A stretch of DNA of 64,000 bases from Thermanaerovibrio acidaminovorans DSM 6589. Lineage in GTDB: Bacteria; Synergistota; Synergistia; Synergistales; Synergistaceae. This document shows, piece by piece, positions 34,109 to 43,522 of this stretch. A program made the position numbers and the translations under genes. The notes beneath the pieces are model-generated. The model was not told where the DNA came from. It saw only the letters and a program-made list of their open reading frames with translations, and searched no databases. Location of the stretch: NCBI RefSeq assembly GCF_000024905.1, contig NC_013522.1:1-64000 (forward strand). Direction: 5' to 3'. Positions within the stretch are counted from its first letter, which is position 1, and every line of letters starts with the position of its first letter.

Positions 34109-35317
34109 ATGTACACTTCCAAGGAGCTCATGGAGATGGAGCACAAGTACGGTGCCCACAACTACCATCCCCTCGAGGTGGTTATCAGCAAGGCGGAGGG
34201 CATATGGGTGGAGGATCCGGAGGGGCGCCGCTACATGGACATGCTTTCCGCCTACTCGGCGGTTAACCAGGGGCATCGCCATCCCAAGATAATACAGGCC
34301 CTGAAGGATCAGGCGGACTTGGTGACCCTCACCTCCCGGGCGTTCTACAACGATCGTTGGCCCCTCTTCGCCAAGAAGCTGGCGGAGTTCGTGGGCAAGG
34401 ACATGGTGCTTCCCATGAACACCGGCGCCGAGGCGGTGGAGACCGCAATAAAGACCATGCGCAAGTGGGGCTACCTGGTGAAGGGGGTTGAGCAGGACAA
34501 GGCGGAGATAATCGTCTTCGAGGAGAACTTCCACGGCCGGACCACCACCATCATCTCCTTCTCGGTGGATCCGGACGCCAGGGACCACTACGGCCCCTAC
34601 ACGCCGGGCTTCGTCATCGTCCCCTACGACGATCTGGAGGCGGTCAAGCGGGCGGTCAACAAGAACACGGTGGGCATCCTGGTGGAGCCCATCCAGGGTG
34701 AGGCGGGTATCCGGGTTCCCAGCGACGGGTTCCTCAAGGGACTTGAGCGGATCTGCCGGGAGAACAACGTGCTGCTGGCGGTGGACGAGGTCCAGACCGG
34801 CTTCTGCCGCACCGGCAAGACCTTCGCATTCCAGCACGAGGGGGTTGACCCGGACATCATAATCATGGGCAAGGCCCTGGGCGGTGGGGTGTTCCCCGTC
34901 TCCGCCGTGGCGGCCAACGAGAACGTCCTTGGGGTCTTCAAGCCCGGCACCCACGGTTCCACCTTCGGCGGCAACCCCCTGGCCTGTGCGGTGGCCATGG
35001 CGGCCATTGACGTGCTGGTGGAGGAGAAGCTGGCGGACCGGGCAGCGGAGCTGGGCAAGTACTTCATGGATGGGCTCAAGGCCATCCAGGCCAAGACGGA
35101 CAAGATAAAGGAGGTCCGGGGCAAGGGGCTGCTGATCGGGCTGGTGCTGAACGAGTCCGCCGGCAAGGCCCGGATCTACACCACCGCCCTGAAGGACAAG
35201 GGGCTCCTCTGCAAGGAGACCCACAGCTGGATCATCCGCTTCGCTCCCCCTCTGGTGATCACCAAGGAGGAGATCGACCGGGCCCTCAAGATGATCGAGG
35301 AGGTCTTCGTGGGGTAG
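34109..35317 (+). CDS. rocD: Ornithine aminotransferase
   Basis: A PLP enzyme that moves the delta-amino group of ornithine to 2-oxoglutarate, giving glutamate semialdehyde and glutamate. The protein of about 402 residues begins MYTSKELMEMEHKYGAHNYH, typical of OAT. It has the cofactor aspartate in LLAVDEVQTGFCRTG and the PLP lysine in IIIMGKALGGGVFP. I chose ATG at 34109, 9 bases after AAAAGGAGG; the frame is open upstream to 33764 but without family match. It fits an amino-acid-fermenting organism. A strong terminator follows. Confidence 0.92.
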   Translation: MYTSKELMEMEHKYGAHNYHPLEVVISKAEGIWVEDPEGRRYMDMLSAYSAVNQGHRHPKIIQALKDQADLVTLTSRAFYNDRWPLFAKKLAEFVGKDMVLPMNTGAEAVETAIKTMRKWGYLVKGVEQDKAEIIVFEENFHGRTTTIISFSVDPDARDHYGPYTPGFVIVPYDDLEAVKRAVNKNTVGILVEPIQGEAGIRVPSDGFLKGLERICRENNVLLAVDEVQTGFCRTGKTFAFQHEGVDPDIIIMGKALGGGVFPVSAVAANENVLGVFKPGTHGSTFGGNPLACAVAMAAIDVLVEEKLADRAAELGKYFMDGLKAIQAKTDKIKEVRGKGLLIGLVLNESAGKARIYTTALKDKGLLCKETHSWIIRFAPPLVITKEEIDRALKMIEEVFVG

Positions 35318-35332
35318 GCTTGCGATCCGTCA

Positions 35333-35367
35333 CCCCCGGCCACGGGATAACCGGGCCGGGGGTTTTT
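35333..35367 (+). terminator. Terminator of rocD
   Basis: CCCCCGGCC (35333-35341) and GGCCGGGGG (35354-35362) form a perfect 9-bp stem followed by TTTTTGTT. Confidence 0.9.
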
Positions 35368-35544
35368 GTTCTATGGGGGCTGGGCTTTAAACAGTGGTAG
35401 GGTGATAAAATAAAAAAATAAGCAGGGACTCTTAAGGTAACGAGGGACTGTTATCCTAGAGATATGGTTTGCCAACTTTGATCCAACGGAGAAATTGTTG
35501 CACTTTCCCCCAAATGAAGGTGTTTGAGGTGGATGCTTAGATAG

Positions 35545-35583
35545 AAAACGAGGCGAGAGAGGACATGCCCATCCTCTCTCGCC
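35545..35583 (-). terminator. Terminator of the RND efflux operon; flanking spacer otherwise empty
   Basis: On the minus strand GGCGAGAGAGGA and TCCTCTCTCGCC form a perfect 12-bp stem (35552-35583) followed by TCGTTTTCT. The spacer from about 35371 to 35545 is AT-rich, including A-rich tracts near 35405-35420, and I see no gene in it. Confidence 0.88.
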
Positions 35584-35609
35584 CCTATAAAGAAGGCGCC
35601 CCTTTCGCC

Positions 35610-38600
35610 TCATCCCTTCCCCCCATCCCCTCCCCGGCGGGACTTCCACTCCAGGTGAACTATGTAGAGGAGGGGAATCACGAACAGGGCCAGCAGCCCC
35701 GACATTGCCACCCCACCGGCGGAGGCGATGCCTATGCCGGTGGTGAACTCGCTGCCCATCCCACGGGACAGCGCCAGGGGCATCATCCCAAGCACCGCCG
35801 CCAGCGTGACCATCAACACTGGGCGGAACGACTCCTTGAGCGCCATGAGCATCAGCTCCGCACTGTCCAGCCCAGGCCTTTGGGCCCTCAGAGACCTGAA
35901 CTGGTCCACCACCAGGATGGCGTTGTTGACCACGATGCCTATCAGCATCACCGCCCCGAGAAGCACGAAGATGTTCATCCCCGTTGATGTTAGCCACAGG
36001 GCCCAGAATACCCCCACCATCCCCAGGGGAACAGTGGTGAGGATCAACACCGGCCACTTGAAGGACTCCAGTATGGCCGACAGCGTGAGGAACGTGAGGA
36101 TCACCGACAGAACCCCCGCCTCCAGGAACGCCTGGTTGGCGTCCGCCATCCGCTCGTAGTCCCCCCGGAACTTCACCGTGTAGCCTGGGGGCAACAGGTT
36201 CTCCCGCTTCACCATGTCCTCCACGTCCTCCACCGCGGTGCCCAGCGGATACCCAGGGGAGAGGCTGGCGAACAGCTTGCTGGTCCTCATCTTGTCTGAC
36301 CTGTAAACCTTGATGGGGGACAGGCCCTGGCTCACTTGGGCTACCGAAGCCAACGGCACCGTGGAACCCCCGGGCCCGGGCAGCTGGAAGCTGGCCACCC
36401 GCTGGGTTCCGGACACCTCCTGGAACTTGACCCGGATGTCGTAGTTCTTGTCCAGGGTCTTGAAGACCGCCGCCTTCTGCCCCTCCAGGTTGTTCCTCAA
36501 CATGCCCCCTATGGCCAGGGGGGGCACCCCCAGGTCCGCCAGCACCGCCCTGTTGGGCCGCACCAGCAACTCCCGCTTGCCCTCCCTCACCGAGGTGTCC
36601 ACGTCGAAGAAGCCCCCCTTCTCCTGGACCCGACGCTGAACTTCAAGGGCTATCCGGTCCAGCTGCTCGAAGTCGTCCCCCATTATGTCCATCTGGATGG
36701 GCACGTTCTGCCCCCCTATGAATGAAGGTATGCTTACCGACACCTTGGCCCCCGGGAAGTCCCTCATGCGCCGCCGAGCCTCCTCCACCAGCTGGAAGAT
36801 GCTCTCCCGTCTCTCGGTCTTGTCGGAGAAATTGAGCAGCAGCTGCGCTAGGTACACCCCCTCCTCGTTCTCCCCGATGCCTTCCACGGTGCCCACGGTG
36901 GAGAACACGTGCCTCAGGTGAGGAAGGTCCCTGAGCCGCTCCTCCGCCTCTCTCACCCCCTGGACCGTGGCGTCCAGGTTCTGGCGGGTTGGGAACTCCA
37001 GCTTCACGTAAACGTTCCCCTTGTCCACGTCGGGGGCGAAGTTGAACCCTATCCTCTTGGGCAACGTCATGGCGTGCAGGAAGAGCACCAGCACCAGGAC
37101 CAGTACCCCGGTGGCCCGGGCCCGGCTGGACACCAGGTGCCGCACCGCCCCCACGTACCTATCCGATAGCCGGTCCAGCCACCGGTTGAACCGCTCCTCC
37201 AGCCTCTCCAGCCTCCCGCCGGAGGTCACCTTGAGGAGGTACGCGGATAGGATGGGGGTCAGTGTGAATGATATGAAGATGGACATGGCGTTCACCGTCA
37301 GGGACGTGATAGCGAAGGGGCGGAAGAAGAGCCCCACCATGCTGCCCATGAGCCCTATGGGTAGCAACACCACCACGTTGGTGCCCGCGCTGGCCAGCAC
37401 CGCCAGGGCCACCTCCGACGTGCCCTCCAGGGCGGCCCTCTTGGGGTCCCCGTGCTCCTTCAGCTTGGACAGCACCCGCTCCAGCACCACCAGGCTGTTG
37501 GACACCAAAATCCCCACCGACAGCCCCAGGGCCAGCAGGGTGGAGGTGTTCAGCGTGTAGCCCATGAGCTGCATGAAGAACAGGGACATGATTATGGTGA
37601 GGGGCATGGTGACCGACACCACCAGGGTGGACCGCAGGTTGTACAGGAAGAAGAAGAGGATGCCGGCGGTGAGGACTATCCCCTGGACTATGCTGGAGAT
37701 GGTGTTCCGCACCGAGGAGCGGATGTAGGTCCCCTCATCGGTGACCCATACCAGCCTCATCCCCCCGGGGAGCTCCCCCTTAAGGGACTCGAAGGTCCTC
37801 ATCACCCGGTCCACCAACTCCACCGCGTTGGCGTCCGCCTTCTTGACGATCCGGATGCCCACCGCCTGACGGCCGTCCAGGAAGACCGCCTGACGCCTCT
37901 CCGCGGTGTCGAACCGGATTTGGGCCACGTCCCTCAGGTACACCCTGGCCCCGTTCCGGGCCGCTATGGGCATCATGGCCAGGTCCTGGACGCTCCGGTA
38001 GTCCCCGTCGAACCGGACGGACCACTCGTCCTCCCCGTCCTTGATCCGCCCGGAAGGTATGGTCCGGACCCCCTCCGCCAGGGCCCGGGTCACCTGGCTG
38101 GAGGTGAGCCCCCGCTCCGCCAGCCGGAAAGGGTCCAGTAGCACGTGGAGCTCCCGCTTGGAGCCCCCGGTGAGCCTCACCTCCGCCACCCCCGGAATGG
38201 TTGAGAACCGGTCCTTGAGCCGGGAGTCCGCGTAGTCGTACAGCTCGTCCAGCCTCATGTCCCCCACCAGCGCCATGGTGATGATGGGGGAGGCGTTGAT
38301 GTCGAACTTCTGGATTATGGGCTTCTCCACCCCCTCGGGCAGGTCCGGCACGATGGGGTCGATCTTCTCCCGGACGTCGTTGGCCGCCACGTTGACGTCG
38401 GTGCCCAGCTCGAACTCCAGGCTCACCACCGCCACGTTCTCCATGCAGGTGGACTTTATGTGCTTTATCCCGTCCACGGAGGAGACCGCGTCCTCGATCT
38501 TCTTGGCCACGTCGGTTTCTATATCCCGGGGGGAGGCGCCGGGCCAGATGGCGACCACCGTGACGTACGGCACGTCCGCCTTGGGCATCAGCTCCAGCCC

Positions 38601-38696
38601 CATCTTCCGGTAGGCGTTGATCCCCAGTAGCGACAGGGCGATCAGCAGACACCCCATGGCGATGGGGCGCCTCAGGGAGGCCCGGTGAAGCATCAC
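35610..38696 (-). CDS. RND efflux transporter, AcrB/HAE1 family
   Basis: A proton-driven inner-membrane pump of 1028 residues, the usual AcrB length, with 12 membrane segments: one near the N-terminus (PIAMGCLLIALSLLGI), a middle block and a C-terminal block, separated by two large periplasmic domains. The family pattern GLELMPKADVPYVTV near 33-47 and the late segment MLIGIVVNNAILVVDQ are clear. It starts with ATG overlapping the adaptor gene by 4 bases. No outer-membrane channel gene lies nearby, so a TolC partner must be elsewhere. Substrate is unknown; drugs, bile salts or fermentation products are possible. Confidence 0.93.
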   Translation of the reverse strand: MMLHRASLRRPIAMGCLLIALSLLGINAYRKMGLELMPKADVPYVTVVAIWPGASPRDIETDVAKKIEDAVSSVDGIKHIKSTCMENVAVVSLEFELGTDVNVAANDVREKIDPIVPDLPEGVEKPIIQKFDINASPIITMALVGDMRLDELYDYADSRLKDRFSTIPGVAEVRLTGGSKRELHVLLDPFRLAERGLTSSQVTRALAEGVRTIPSGRIKDGEDEWSVRFDGDYRSVQDLAMMPIAARNGARVYLRDVAQIRFDTAERRQAVFLDGRQAVGIRIVKKADANAVELVDRVMRTFESLKGELPGGMRLVWVTDEGTYIRSSVRNTISSIVQGIVLTAGILFFFLYNLRSTLVVSVTMPLTIIMSLFFMQLMGYTLNTSTLLALGLSVGILVSNSLVVLERVLSKLKEHGDPKRAALEGTSEVALAVLASAGTNVVVLLPIGLMGSMVGLFFRPFAITSLTVNAMSIFISFTLTPILSAYLLKVTSGGRLERLEERFNRWLDRLSDRYVGAVRHLVSSRARATGVLVLVLVLFLHAMTLPKRIGFNFAPDVDKGNVYVKLEFPTRQNLDATVQGVREAEERLRDLPHLRHVFSTVGTVEGIGENEEGVYLAQLLLNFSDKTERRESIFQLVEEARRRMRDFPGAKVSVSIPSFIGGQNVPIQMDIMGDDFEQLDRIALEVQRRVQEKGGFFDVDTSVREGKRELLVRPNRAVLADLGVPPLAIGGMLRNNLEGQKAAVFKTLDKNYDIRVKFQEVSGTQRVASFQLPGPGGSTVPLASVAQVSQGLSPIKVYRSDKMRTSKLFASLSPGYPLGTAVEDVEDMVKRENLLPPGYTVKFRGDYERMADANQAFLEAGVLSVILTFLTLSAILESFKWPVLILTTVPLGMVGVFWALWLTSTGMNIFVLLGAVMLIGIVVNNAILVVDQFRSLRAQRPGLDSAELMLMALKESFRPVLMVTLAAVLGMMPLALSRGMGSEFTTGIGIASAGGVAMSGLLALFVIPLLYIVHLEWKSRRGGDGGKG

Positions 38697-39871
38697 TTGG
38701 ACCTCCTCACTACCTTGACCTTGGACCCCTGATCCAGCATCTGGGCCCCGTCCACCACCACCAGGTCCCCGGCCTTCACGTCCCCGGAGACCAGCTCCAC
38801 GTGTCCGTCGGTGGACAGGCCGGTGACCACCCGCACCATCCGGGCCACGTCACCGCTCACCGTGTAGATCACGTCCCCCTCCTCCCGGTGGACCACCGAC
38901 CTTCTGGGGATACCCAGGGACCTGCTGCTACCCAGCAGGAACCGGAGCTCCGCCATGGCGCCGGGCACCTTGGAGGGGCCCCCCTCCGCAAGACACCGGA
39001 CCTCGAAGGACCGGGATGTGGGATCCACCACCGGGCTCTTGATCTTTACGGTGAGCACCTCCACCGGGGCCCCCGACGAGTCCAGCAGCTCAACCCGGGT
39101 CACCCCGGGCACCACCTTGGGGTACATCTCCGATGGCAGGTACGCCAGAACCTCCACCTGGGAGGGATCGTCTATCCGGAGAACCGGCACCCCCGCCCGG
39201 CCCATCTCCCCGGGCTCCATCAGGCGGCGGCTCACCATCCCGTCCATGGGGGAGACCACCGTGGTGTCTGAAAGGTTCTTCCTGGCTATGTTAAGCGCCC
39301 CCTGGGCCTTCCTCAGAGAAGCCTGGGCGGAGTTGAGCATGCTCTGGGCGGAGGCGTACATGGCCTTCGCTTGCCTATATCGGGTGGATACATCGTCGAA
39401 CATGCTCTGGCTTATGGCCCCCTCGTCCAGCAACTCCCGGAAGCGCTTCAGGTCCAGCTCCACCCGCTCCAGCTCCGCCCGGGCCCGGATCACCGCATGG
39501 GTCCGCTCCTCCACCGCGAAGCTGGCGGCGTCCACGTCCCGCTGGGCGATCCGGTACGCCTCCTCCTGCCGCACGTTGTCGGTCCTGAACAGGGGCTGAC
39601 CACGACGCACCCGGTCCCCCTCCCGGACGTACACCTCCAGGATGGTACCGTCCGCCTTGGGCGTAACCGCCGCGAACCGAAGGGCCCGGATGGTCCCCTG
39701 GGTGGAGAAGTCCTCCCGAAAGTCCATGGGCCCCACCTCCCGAACCGACACCGGCTGGGCCTTGCCCACCGTCTCCTCGTCGGGAGGGGAGAAGTGCCTC
39801 AGCCCCCAAAACACCCCAAGGGCCGCCAGCACCGCCAGGGCCCCCAACCGCCAGTCTGCCTTTATCCTCAT
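38693..39871 (-). CDS. RND efflux periplasmic adaptor (membrane fusion protein)
   Basis: It links the RND pump to an outer-membrane channel. The protein of about 392 residues has an N-terminal membrane anchor (LGALAVLAALGVFWGL), a lipoyl half-motif EVYVREGDRVRRGQPLF near 81-97, a coiled-coil hairpin of about 100 residues, the second lipoyl part VVSPMDGMVSRRLMEPGEM, and C-terminal beta-barrel and membrane-proximal domains. I chose ATG at 39871 because AAGGGGG precedes it; the open frame continues to 40000 without family match. It is the first gene of the operon, behind a palindromic operator. Confidence 0.9.
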   Translation of the reverse strand: MRIKADWRLGALAVLAALGVFWGLRHFSPPDEETVGKAQPVSVREVGPMDFREDFSTQGTIRALRFAAVTPKADGTILEVYVREGDRVRRGQPLFRTDNVRQEEAYRIAQRDVDAASFAVEERTHAVIRARAELERVELDLKRFRELLDEGAISQSMFDDVSTRYRQAKAMYASAQSMLNSAQASLRKAQGALNIARKNLSDTTVVSPMDGMVSRRLMEPGEMGRAGVPVLRIDDPSQVEVLAYLPSEMYPKVVPGVTRVELLDSSGAPVEVLTVKIKSPVVDPTSRSFEVRCLAEGGPSKVPGAMAELRFLLGSSRSLGIPRRSVVHREEGDVIYTVSGDVARMVRVVTGLSTDGHVELVSGDVKAGDLVVVDGAQMLDQGSKVKVVRRSK

Positions 39872-39905
39872 CCGGATCCCCCTTCTGGTGAACCTGCAAA
39901 TTCCA

Positions 39906-39949
39906 GACCGTACGGTCGGTATCTTATGGTCAAAGACTCCCCATGTCAA
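39906..39949 (-). promoter_or_regulatory. Promoter and palindromic operator of the RND efflux operon
   Basis: On the minus strand TTGACA (39944-39949), 17 bases, TAAGAT (39921-39926) form a good promoter. Four bases downstream is the perfect 12-bp palindrome GACCGTACGGTC (39906-39917), covering the expected transcription start. The form is like operators of TetR/AcrR-type repressors, which often guard RND pumps. No such regulator is encoded in the window. Confidence 0.7.
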
Positions 39950-40006
39950 CTTCCAATGGAAAGGGGGCCGGGGACCCAGCCCCGACCCCCGGACTGCCAA
40001 GGTGGT

Positions 40007-40711
40007 TCAGTGGAACCGCACCGCCGCCTCCCGGGCCAGGTGTCTCAGCTCCCGCAGTGGGATCTCGAAGGCCACCACCCCCACGTACCCGGGGGTGAAC
40101 CGGTACCTCTCCCAGTAGATCACCAGCCGGTCCCTGGAGAGATAGAAGCTGTCCTTGTACTCCTCTGCGGAGGGGATGTCCTGGTCCTGGTTGATCTCCA
40201 GCTTCCCCGATCCGATCCGGTCCATGGCCATCCTCCCCACCCGGTCCTGGACCAACTGCTTCCACTGGGGCAGGAAGAGCCGGTCCAGCGTCACCGCCTC
40301 CCCAGTGGAGGCGTCGTAGGTGCGCCCCACGAGGCCCGAGTCCGGGTGGGCCATGTTGGGAAGGCTCACGAACTGCTCAGCGGTGAAGCTGAAGAGGTTC
40401 CCCCGGCGGAACGTGACCCTAACCCTCCTCTCGCACCGGTAGAGCTTCGGATCCCCCCTGTCCCCTGCCTCCCTGGCCAGGGCCTCCATTTGGCGGAGGA
40501 CCCTCACAGCCTCCTCCTTGAAGGCCCGGTTCATCCGAAGCAGCACCTTGGGATCCCCCCCGGTCTCCACCCGGGGGTACTGGACCGATATCCTTAGGTC
40601 CCCCAGGGTCCTTCGCAGGGTCACCACCGACACCCTGGGAGCCCCCAGGGCGGAGGCGCAGAGGAGCAGCACCAGCACAGATGCCAGTGACACCGCCTTG
40701 AGGGTCCTCAT
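40007..40711 (-). CDS. Secreted DUF3298 domain protein
   Basis: A protein of about 234 residues with a signal peptide (MRTLKAVSLASVLVLLLCASALG) and a C-terminal DUF3298-like region, seen in DSFYLSRDRLVIYWERYRF and the ending FEIPLRELRHL. This domain occurs in RsiV-type anti-sigma factors and in cell-wall proteins. There is no membrane anchor, so it is not a normal RsiV. ATG at 40711 is preferred because AGGGGTGAT lies at the right distance; ATG at 40717, overlapping the hisD stop, is the alternative. Its role beside hisD is unclear. Confidence 0.75.
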   Translation of the reverse strand: MRTLKAVSLASVLVLLLCASALGAPRVSVVTLRRTLGDLRISVQYPRVETGGDPKVLLRMNRAFKEEAVRVLRQMEALAREAGDRGDPKLYRCERRVRVTFRRGNLFSFTAEQFVSLPNMAHPDSGLVGRTYDASTGEAVTLDRLFLPQWKQLVQDRVGRMAMDRIGSGKLEINQDQDIPSAEEYKDSFYLSRDRLVIYWERYRFTPGYVGVVAFEIPLRELRHLAREAAVRFH

Positions 40712-40716
40712 CCCCA

Positions 40717-41991
40717 TCACCCCTTCCGGGATCTCGCAAGCGCCGCCCCCCGGTGGGCCATGAGCCCCTCCGCCTGGGCCAGGAGGGCGGAGACCCGGGC
40801 CAGTTCCCGGGCCCCCTCCCGGGTCACCCGCTGGGAGGTCAGCACCTTGAGGAACGTTCCAACCCATAGCCCACCGGTGTACCGGGATGCCCCGGCGGTG
40901 GGCAACGTGTGGTTGCTCCCCGAGGCGTAGTCCCCGAAGACCTCCGCGGAGTGCTCCCCGATGAAAAGGGCTCCGTAGTTCCGAAGGCGCGGTATCCACC
41001 GGTCCGGGTCCTGGACCATCAGCTCCAGGTGCTCCGGTGCCATCCGGTTGGAAAACTCCACCGCCTCGTCCATCCCCTCCGCCGCCAGCACCTCCCCGTG
41101 GTCCTCCCAGGAGGACCGGGCCACCGGGGAGGTCACTATCTCCCCCAGTATGGTCTCCACCCGGTCCATCACCTGCCGGGCCAGGGCAGGGGAGGTGGTC
41201 ACCAGCACCCCCTTGGCGTCCGGGTCGTGCTCCGCCTGGGCCAGGAGGTCCCAGGCGATGAAGTCCGGATCCCCCTCCTGGGCGATTATGAGCACCTCGC
41301 TGGGGCCCGCCACGAAGTCGATGCCCACCTTGCCGAAGCACTGCCGTTTGGCCTCGGTGACGTACTTGTTGCCCGGGCCAACGATCACGTCCACCGGCGG
41401 GATCGACTCGGTCCCGTGGGCCATGGCGGCCACCGCGTAGGCCCCCCCGGCGGCGTACACCTCCGTTACCCCCAGCTCGTAGAGGGTCCCCAGGACCGAC
41501 GGATCCGGGGAGTTGGTGCCGCGCCTCACGGGGGTGCAGGCGCATATGCGGCCCACCCCAGCTACCCGGGCGGGCACCGCCAGCATCACCGCGGTGGAGA
41601 TAAGGGGGTACGAGCCCCCGGGGATGTAGATGCCGCAGGAGTCCACCGGAACAACTCGGTGACCCAGGTACACCCCATCCCGGACCTCCGATTCCTCCAG
41701 GGGCATCAGGGCCCCCTTCTGTCGCTGGGCGAAGGTCTCCACGTTGGAGGCCGCATACCGGACCGCCTCCAGAAGCTCCGGATCCATGGACCGGTGGGCC
41801 CGCTGGAGCTCCTCCACGGGCACCAGGATGCTGTCCCGGGAGGATCTGTCGTGTAGTCGGGAGCCCTCCAGCACCGCCCGGTCCCCGTGGAGCACCACCC
41901 AGTCGATTATCCGCCGCACCTCATGGCTCACCCCGTACAGGTCCGAGCTGGAGGCCCGGTCCTTCACCCTTGGAGATTTCAACACCTTCAT
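40717..41991 (-). CDS. hisD: Histidinol dehydrogenase family protein
   Basis: HisD oxidises L-histidinol to histidine in two NAD-dependent steps. The 424-residue protein keeps the zinc and catalytic residues: DLLAQAEHDP (Gln, His), MAPEHLEL (Glu, His), GDYASGSNHTLPT (Asp) and the C-terminal LMAHRGAAL (His). The glycine-rich CGIYIPGG segment is present. No other his gene lies near it. The neighbours are a sugar kinase, a DsbA-like protein and a DUF3298 protein, so it may be a paralog acting on another amino alcohol. By sequence alone histidine synthesis remains possible. Confidence 0.88.
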   Translation of the reverse strand: MKVLKSPRVKDRASSSDLYGVSHEVRRIIDWVVLHGDRAVLEGSRLHDRSSRDSILVPVEELQRAHRSMDPELLEAVRYAASNVETFAQRQKGALMPLEESEVRDGVYLGHRVVPVDSCGIYIPGGSYPLISTAVMLAVPARVAGVGRICACTPVRRGTNSPDPSVLGTLYELGVTEVYAAGGAYAVAAMAHGTESIPPVDVIVGPGNKYVTEAKRQCFGKVGIDFVAGPSEVLIIAQEGDPDFIAWDLLAQAEHDPDAKGVLVTTSPALARQVMDRVETILGEIVTSPVARSSWEDHGEVLAAEGMDEAVEFSNRMAPEHLELMVQDPDRWIPRLRNYGALFIGEHSAEVFGDYASGSNHTLPTAGASRYTGGLWVGTFLKVLTSQRVTREGARELARVSALLAQAEGLMAHRGAALARSRKG

Positions 41992-42033
41992 GGGGGTTTT
42001 TCACATCCCTTCGGTGGATATCGTGTGGATAAG

Positions 42034-42960
42034 TCACGTCCTCCCCGGGGAGGGTTGGGAGACGAGCAGTCCCTCCACCTGCTGTCTGGCGGGGAAGGCG
42101 TTCAGGGTGCCCTCCCGGGTGCAGGCCAGGGCCCCGGCGGCACAGCCGAACCGGACCGCCTCCTCCATGTCCATCCCCTCCGAGAGGGCCACCGTCACCC
42201 CGGCGGCGAAGGCGTCCCCCGCGCCGTCGTGATCCACAGTGTCCACCCGGAAGGCCTGGAACGACCGGGGCCTGGATCCCCTGGAGTAGAGGATGGCCCC
42301 CAGGGGCCCCAGGTGGGCTGCCACCGCCTGGACCCCCAGGTCCATGAGCCTCCCCGCCCCCTCGTCCGGGTCGTCCTTGCCGGTTATGCGGGCCATCTCC
42401 TCCGCGTTGGGCAGCACTACCTGGGTCAAGCTCCAGATCTCCGGCGGCAGGTTCCCGGTGGCGGGGTAGGGGTCCAGGAGCACCACCGCCCCCGCCCGCC
42501 TAGCGCACCGCATCCCCTCCATCACCGCCTCAACCGGCAGCTCCAGCTGAAAGAGGGCGCAGGCCACCCCCTGGAATGTCTTGGATGCCTCCAAAACGTG
42601 CTGGGAGGTGAGCATAGCGCACGCCCCCGGGTAGACCACCCTGCTCTGTCCCCCGAAGGCCATGCGAAGGGTCACCTCCCGCATGGTCTGGGCCCCCCGG
42701 ATGACCTTGGAGGAGCGCATGTTGACCCGCTGGTCCTGCATGTCCTCCAGAACTGCCCGCTCGGAGCCGTCGCTGCCCACCGCGGATATGAGGCTCACCT
42801 GCCCCCTGAGCCTGGAGCAGGCCGCCGCCTGCCTGGCCCCCCGGCCGGAGGTTCGCTCCTCGAAGCTATCGGCCAGCACCGGGTGGTTCACGTTGGGATG
42901 GTGCGCCACCTTGAGTAGCATCTCCCGGCCGGAGGCGCCCATCACCACTATCCGCGGCAC
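42034..42960 (-). CDS. PfkB family (ribokinase-like) sugar kinase
   Basis: A cytoplasmic kinase of 308 residues that phosphorylates a sugar or nucleoside. The family is recognised by the second PfkB signature VDHDGAGDAFAAG near 240-252, where the Asp of GAGD is the catalytic base, and by the N-terminal region with GRGARQAAACSRL in place of the usual GGKGANQA. The LPNAEEM segment, typical of ribokinases, is also present. It lies 42 bases before hisD and directly follows the DsbA-like gene. The substrate cannot be assigned. Confidence 0.85.
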   Translation of the reverse strand: MPRIVVMGASGREMLLKVAHHPNVNHPVLADSFEERTSGRGARQAAACSRLRGQVSLISAVGSDGSERAVLEDMQDQRVNMRSSKVIRGAQTMREVTLRMAFGGQSRVVYPGACAMLTSQHVLEASKTFQGVACALFQLELPVEAVMEGMRCARRAGAVVLLDPYPATGNLPPEIWSLTQVVLPNAEEMARITGKDDPDEGAGRLMDLGVQAVAAHLGPLGAILYSRGSRPRSFQAFRVDTVDHDGAGDAFAAGVTVALSEGMDMEEAVRFGCAAGALACTREGTLNAFPARQQVEGLLVSQPSPGRT

Positions 42961-42961
42961 C

Positions 42962-43522
42962 TCAGATCCCCCGTCCCCTCATGAACTCCGCCAGGTCCTT
43001 CATTACGAAGCTGGTCCGCCAGGAGAGCACCACCCGGTCCCCCTCTACGAAGGAGGGCACCACCTCCACCCCGATGGCCTCCGCCCGCACGTCCAACTGC
43101 CCCAGCCGCTCCATGAGGGCCACGTCCTCGAAGGCCTGGGAGGGATCCGGCAGCCCCCCTTCAGCGTAGAGGGCGCACAGCTCCCTGGGGTCCCCTATGT
43201 CCCGCCCCTGGGCGAAGAACCCGAGGAACGTGGCCTTCAACGCCTCCCTGGATAGCCCCCGCTGGTCCGCCCAAAGGTACGCCAATAGCGCCCGCCGGGT
43301 ATTGGGGATGATCTCCAGCTCCGCGAAGGGGACCTCCGCGTCGGAGCCAAGGCGCCTAAGCTCGTCCAGCAATGGCCAGCGCCTCCTGAGCCCCCCCTGG
43401 GGCACGTCGGGCCTTATCATCCAGGGGGACCATTTGAGGTCCCCCTCCAGCATGCCGAGCCTGCCCAGGAAGCTCCAGACAAGGTAACAGTACGGGCACG
43501 CGAAGTCGAAGAAAACCTCCAC
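42962..43522 (-). CDS. DsbA-family thioredoxin-fold protein (FrnE / HCCA isomerase group)
   Basis: A 186-residue thioredoxin-fold protein without a signal peptide. The active site CPYC lies at residues 9-12 and the cis-proline loop is VEVVPSFVEG near 149-158. The FFDFACPYCYLVW start and lack of export signal place it with cytoplasmic FrnE-like dithiol oxidoreductases and 2-hydroxychromene-2-carboxylate isomerases rather than periplasmic DsbA. It is the first gene of the dsbA-kinase-hisD-DUF3298 set. The natural substrate is unknown. Confidence 0.82.
   Translation of the reverse strand: MEVFFDFACPYCYLVWSFLGRLGMLEGDLKWSPWMIRPDVPQGGLRRRWPLLDELRRLGSDAEVPFAELEIIPNTRRALLAYLWADQRGLSREALKATFLGFFAQGRDIGDPRELCALYAEGGLPDPSQAFEDVALMERLGQLDVRAEAIGVEVVPSFVEGDRVVLSWRTSFVMKDLAEFMRGRGI

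Noticed and set aside
42024-42032. Isolated DnaA-box sequence TGTGGATAA between the kinase gene and hisD
   Set aside because: One nine-base match with no other boxes nearby is expected by chance; no origin or datA-like cluster is evident.
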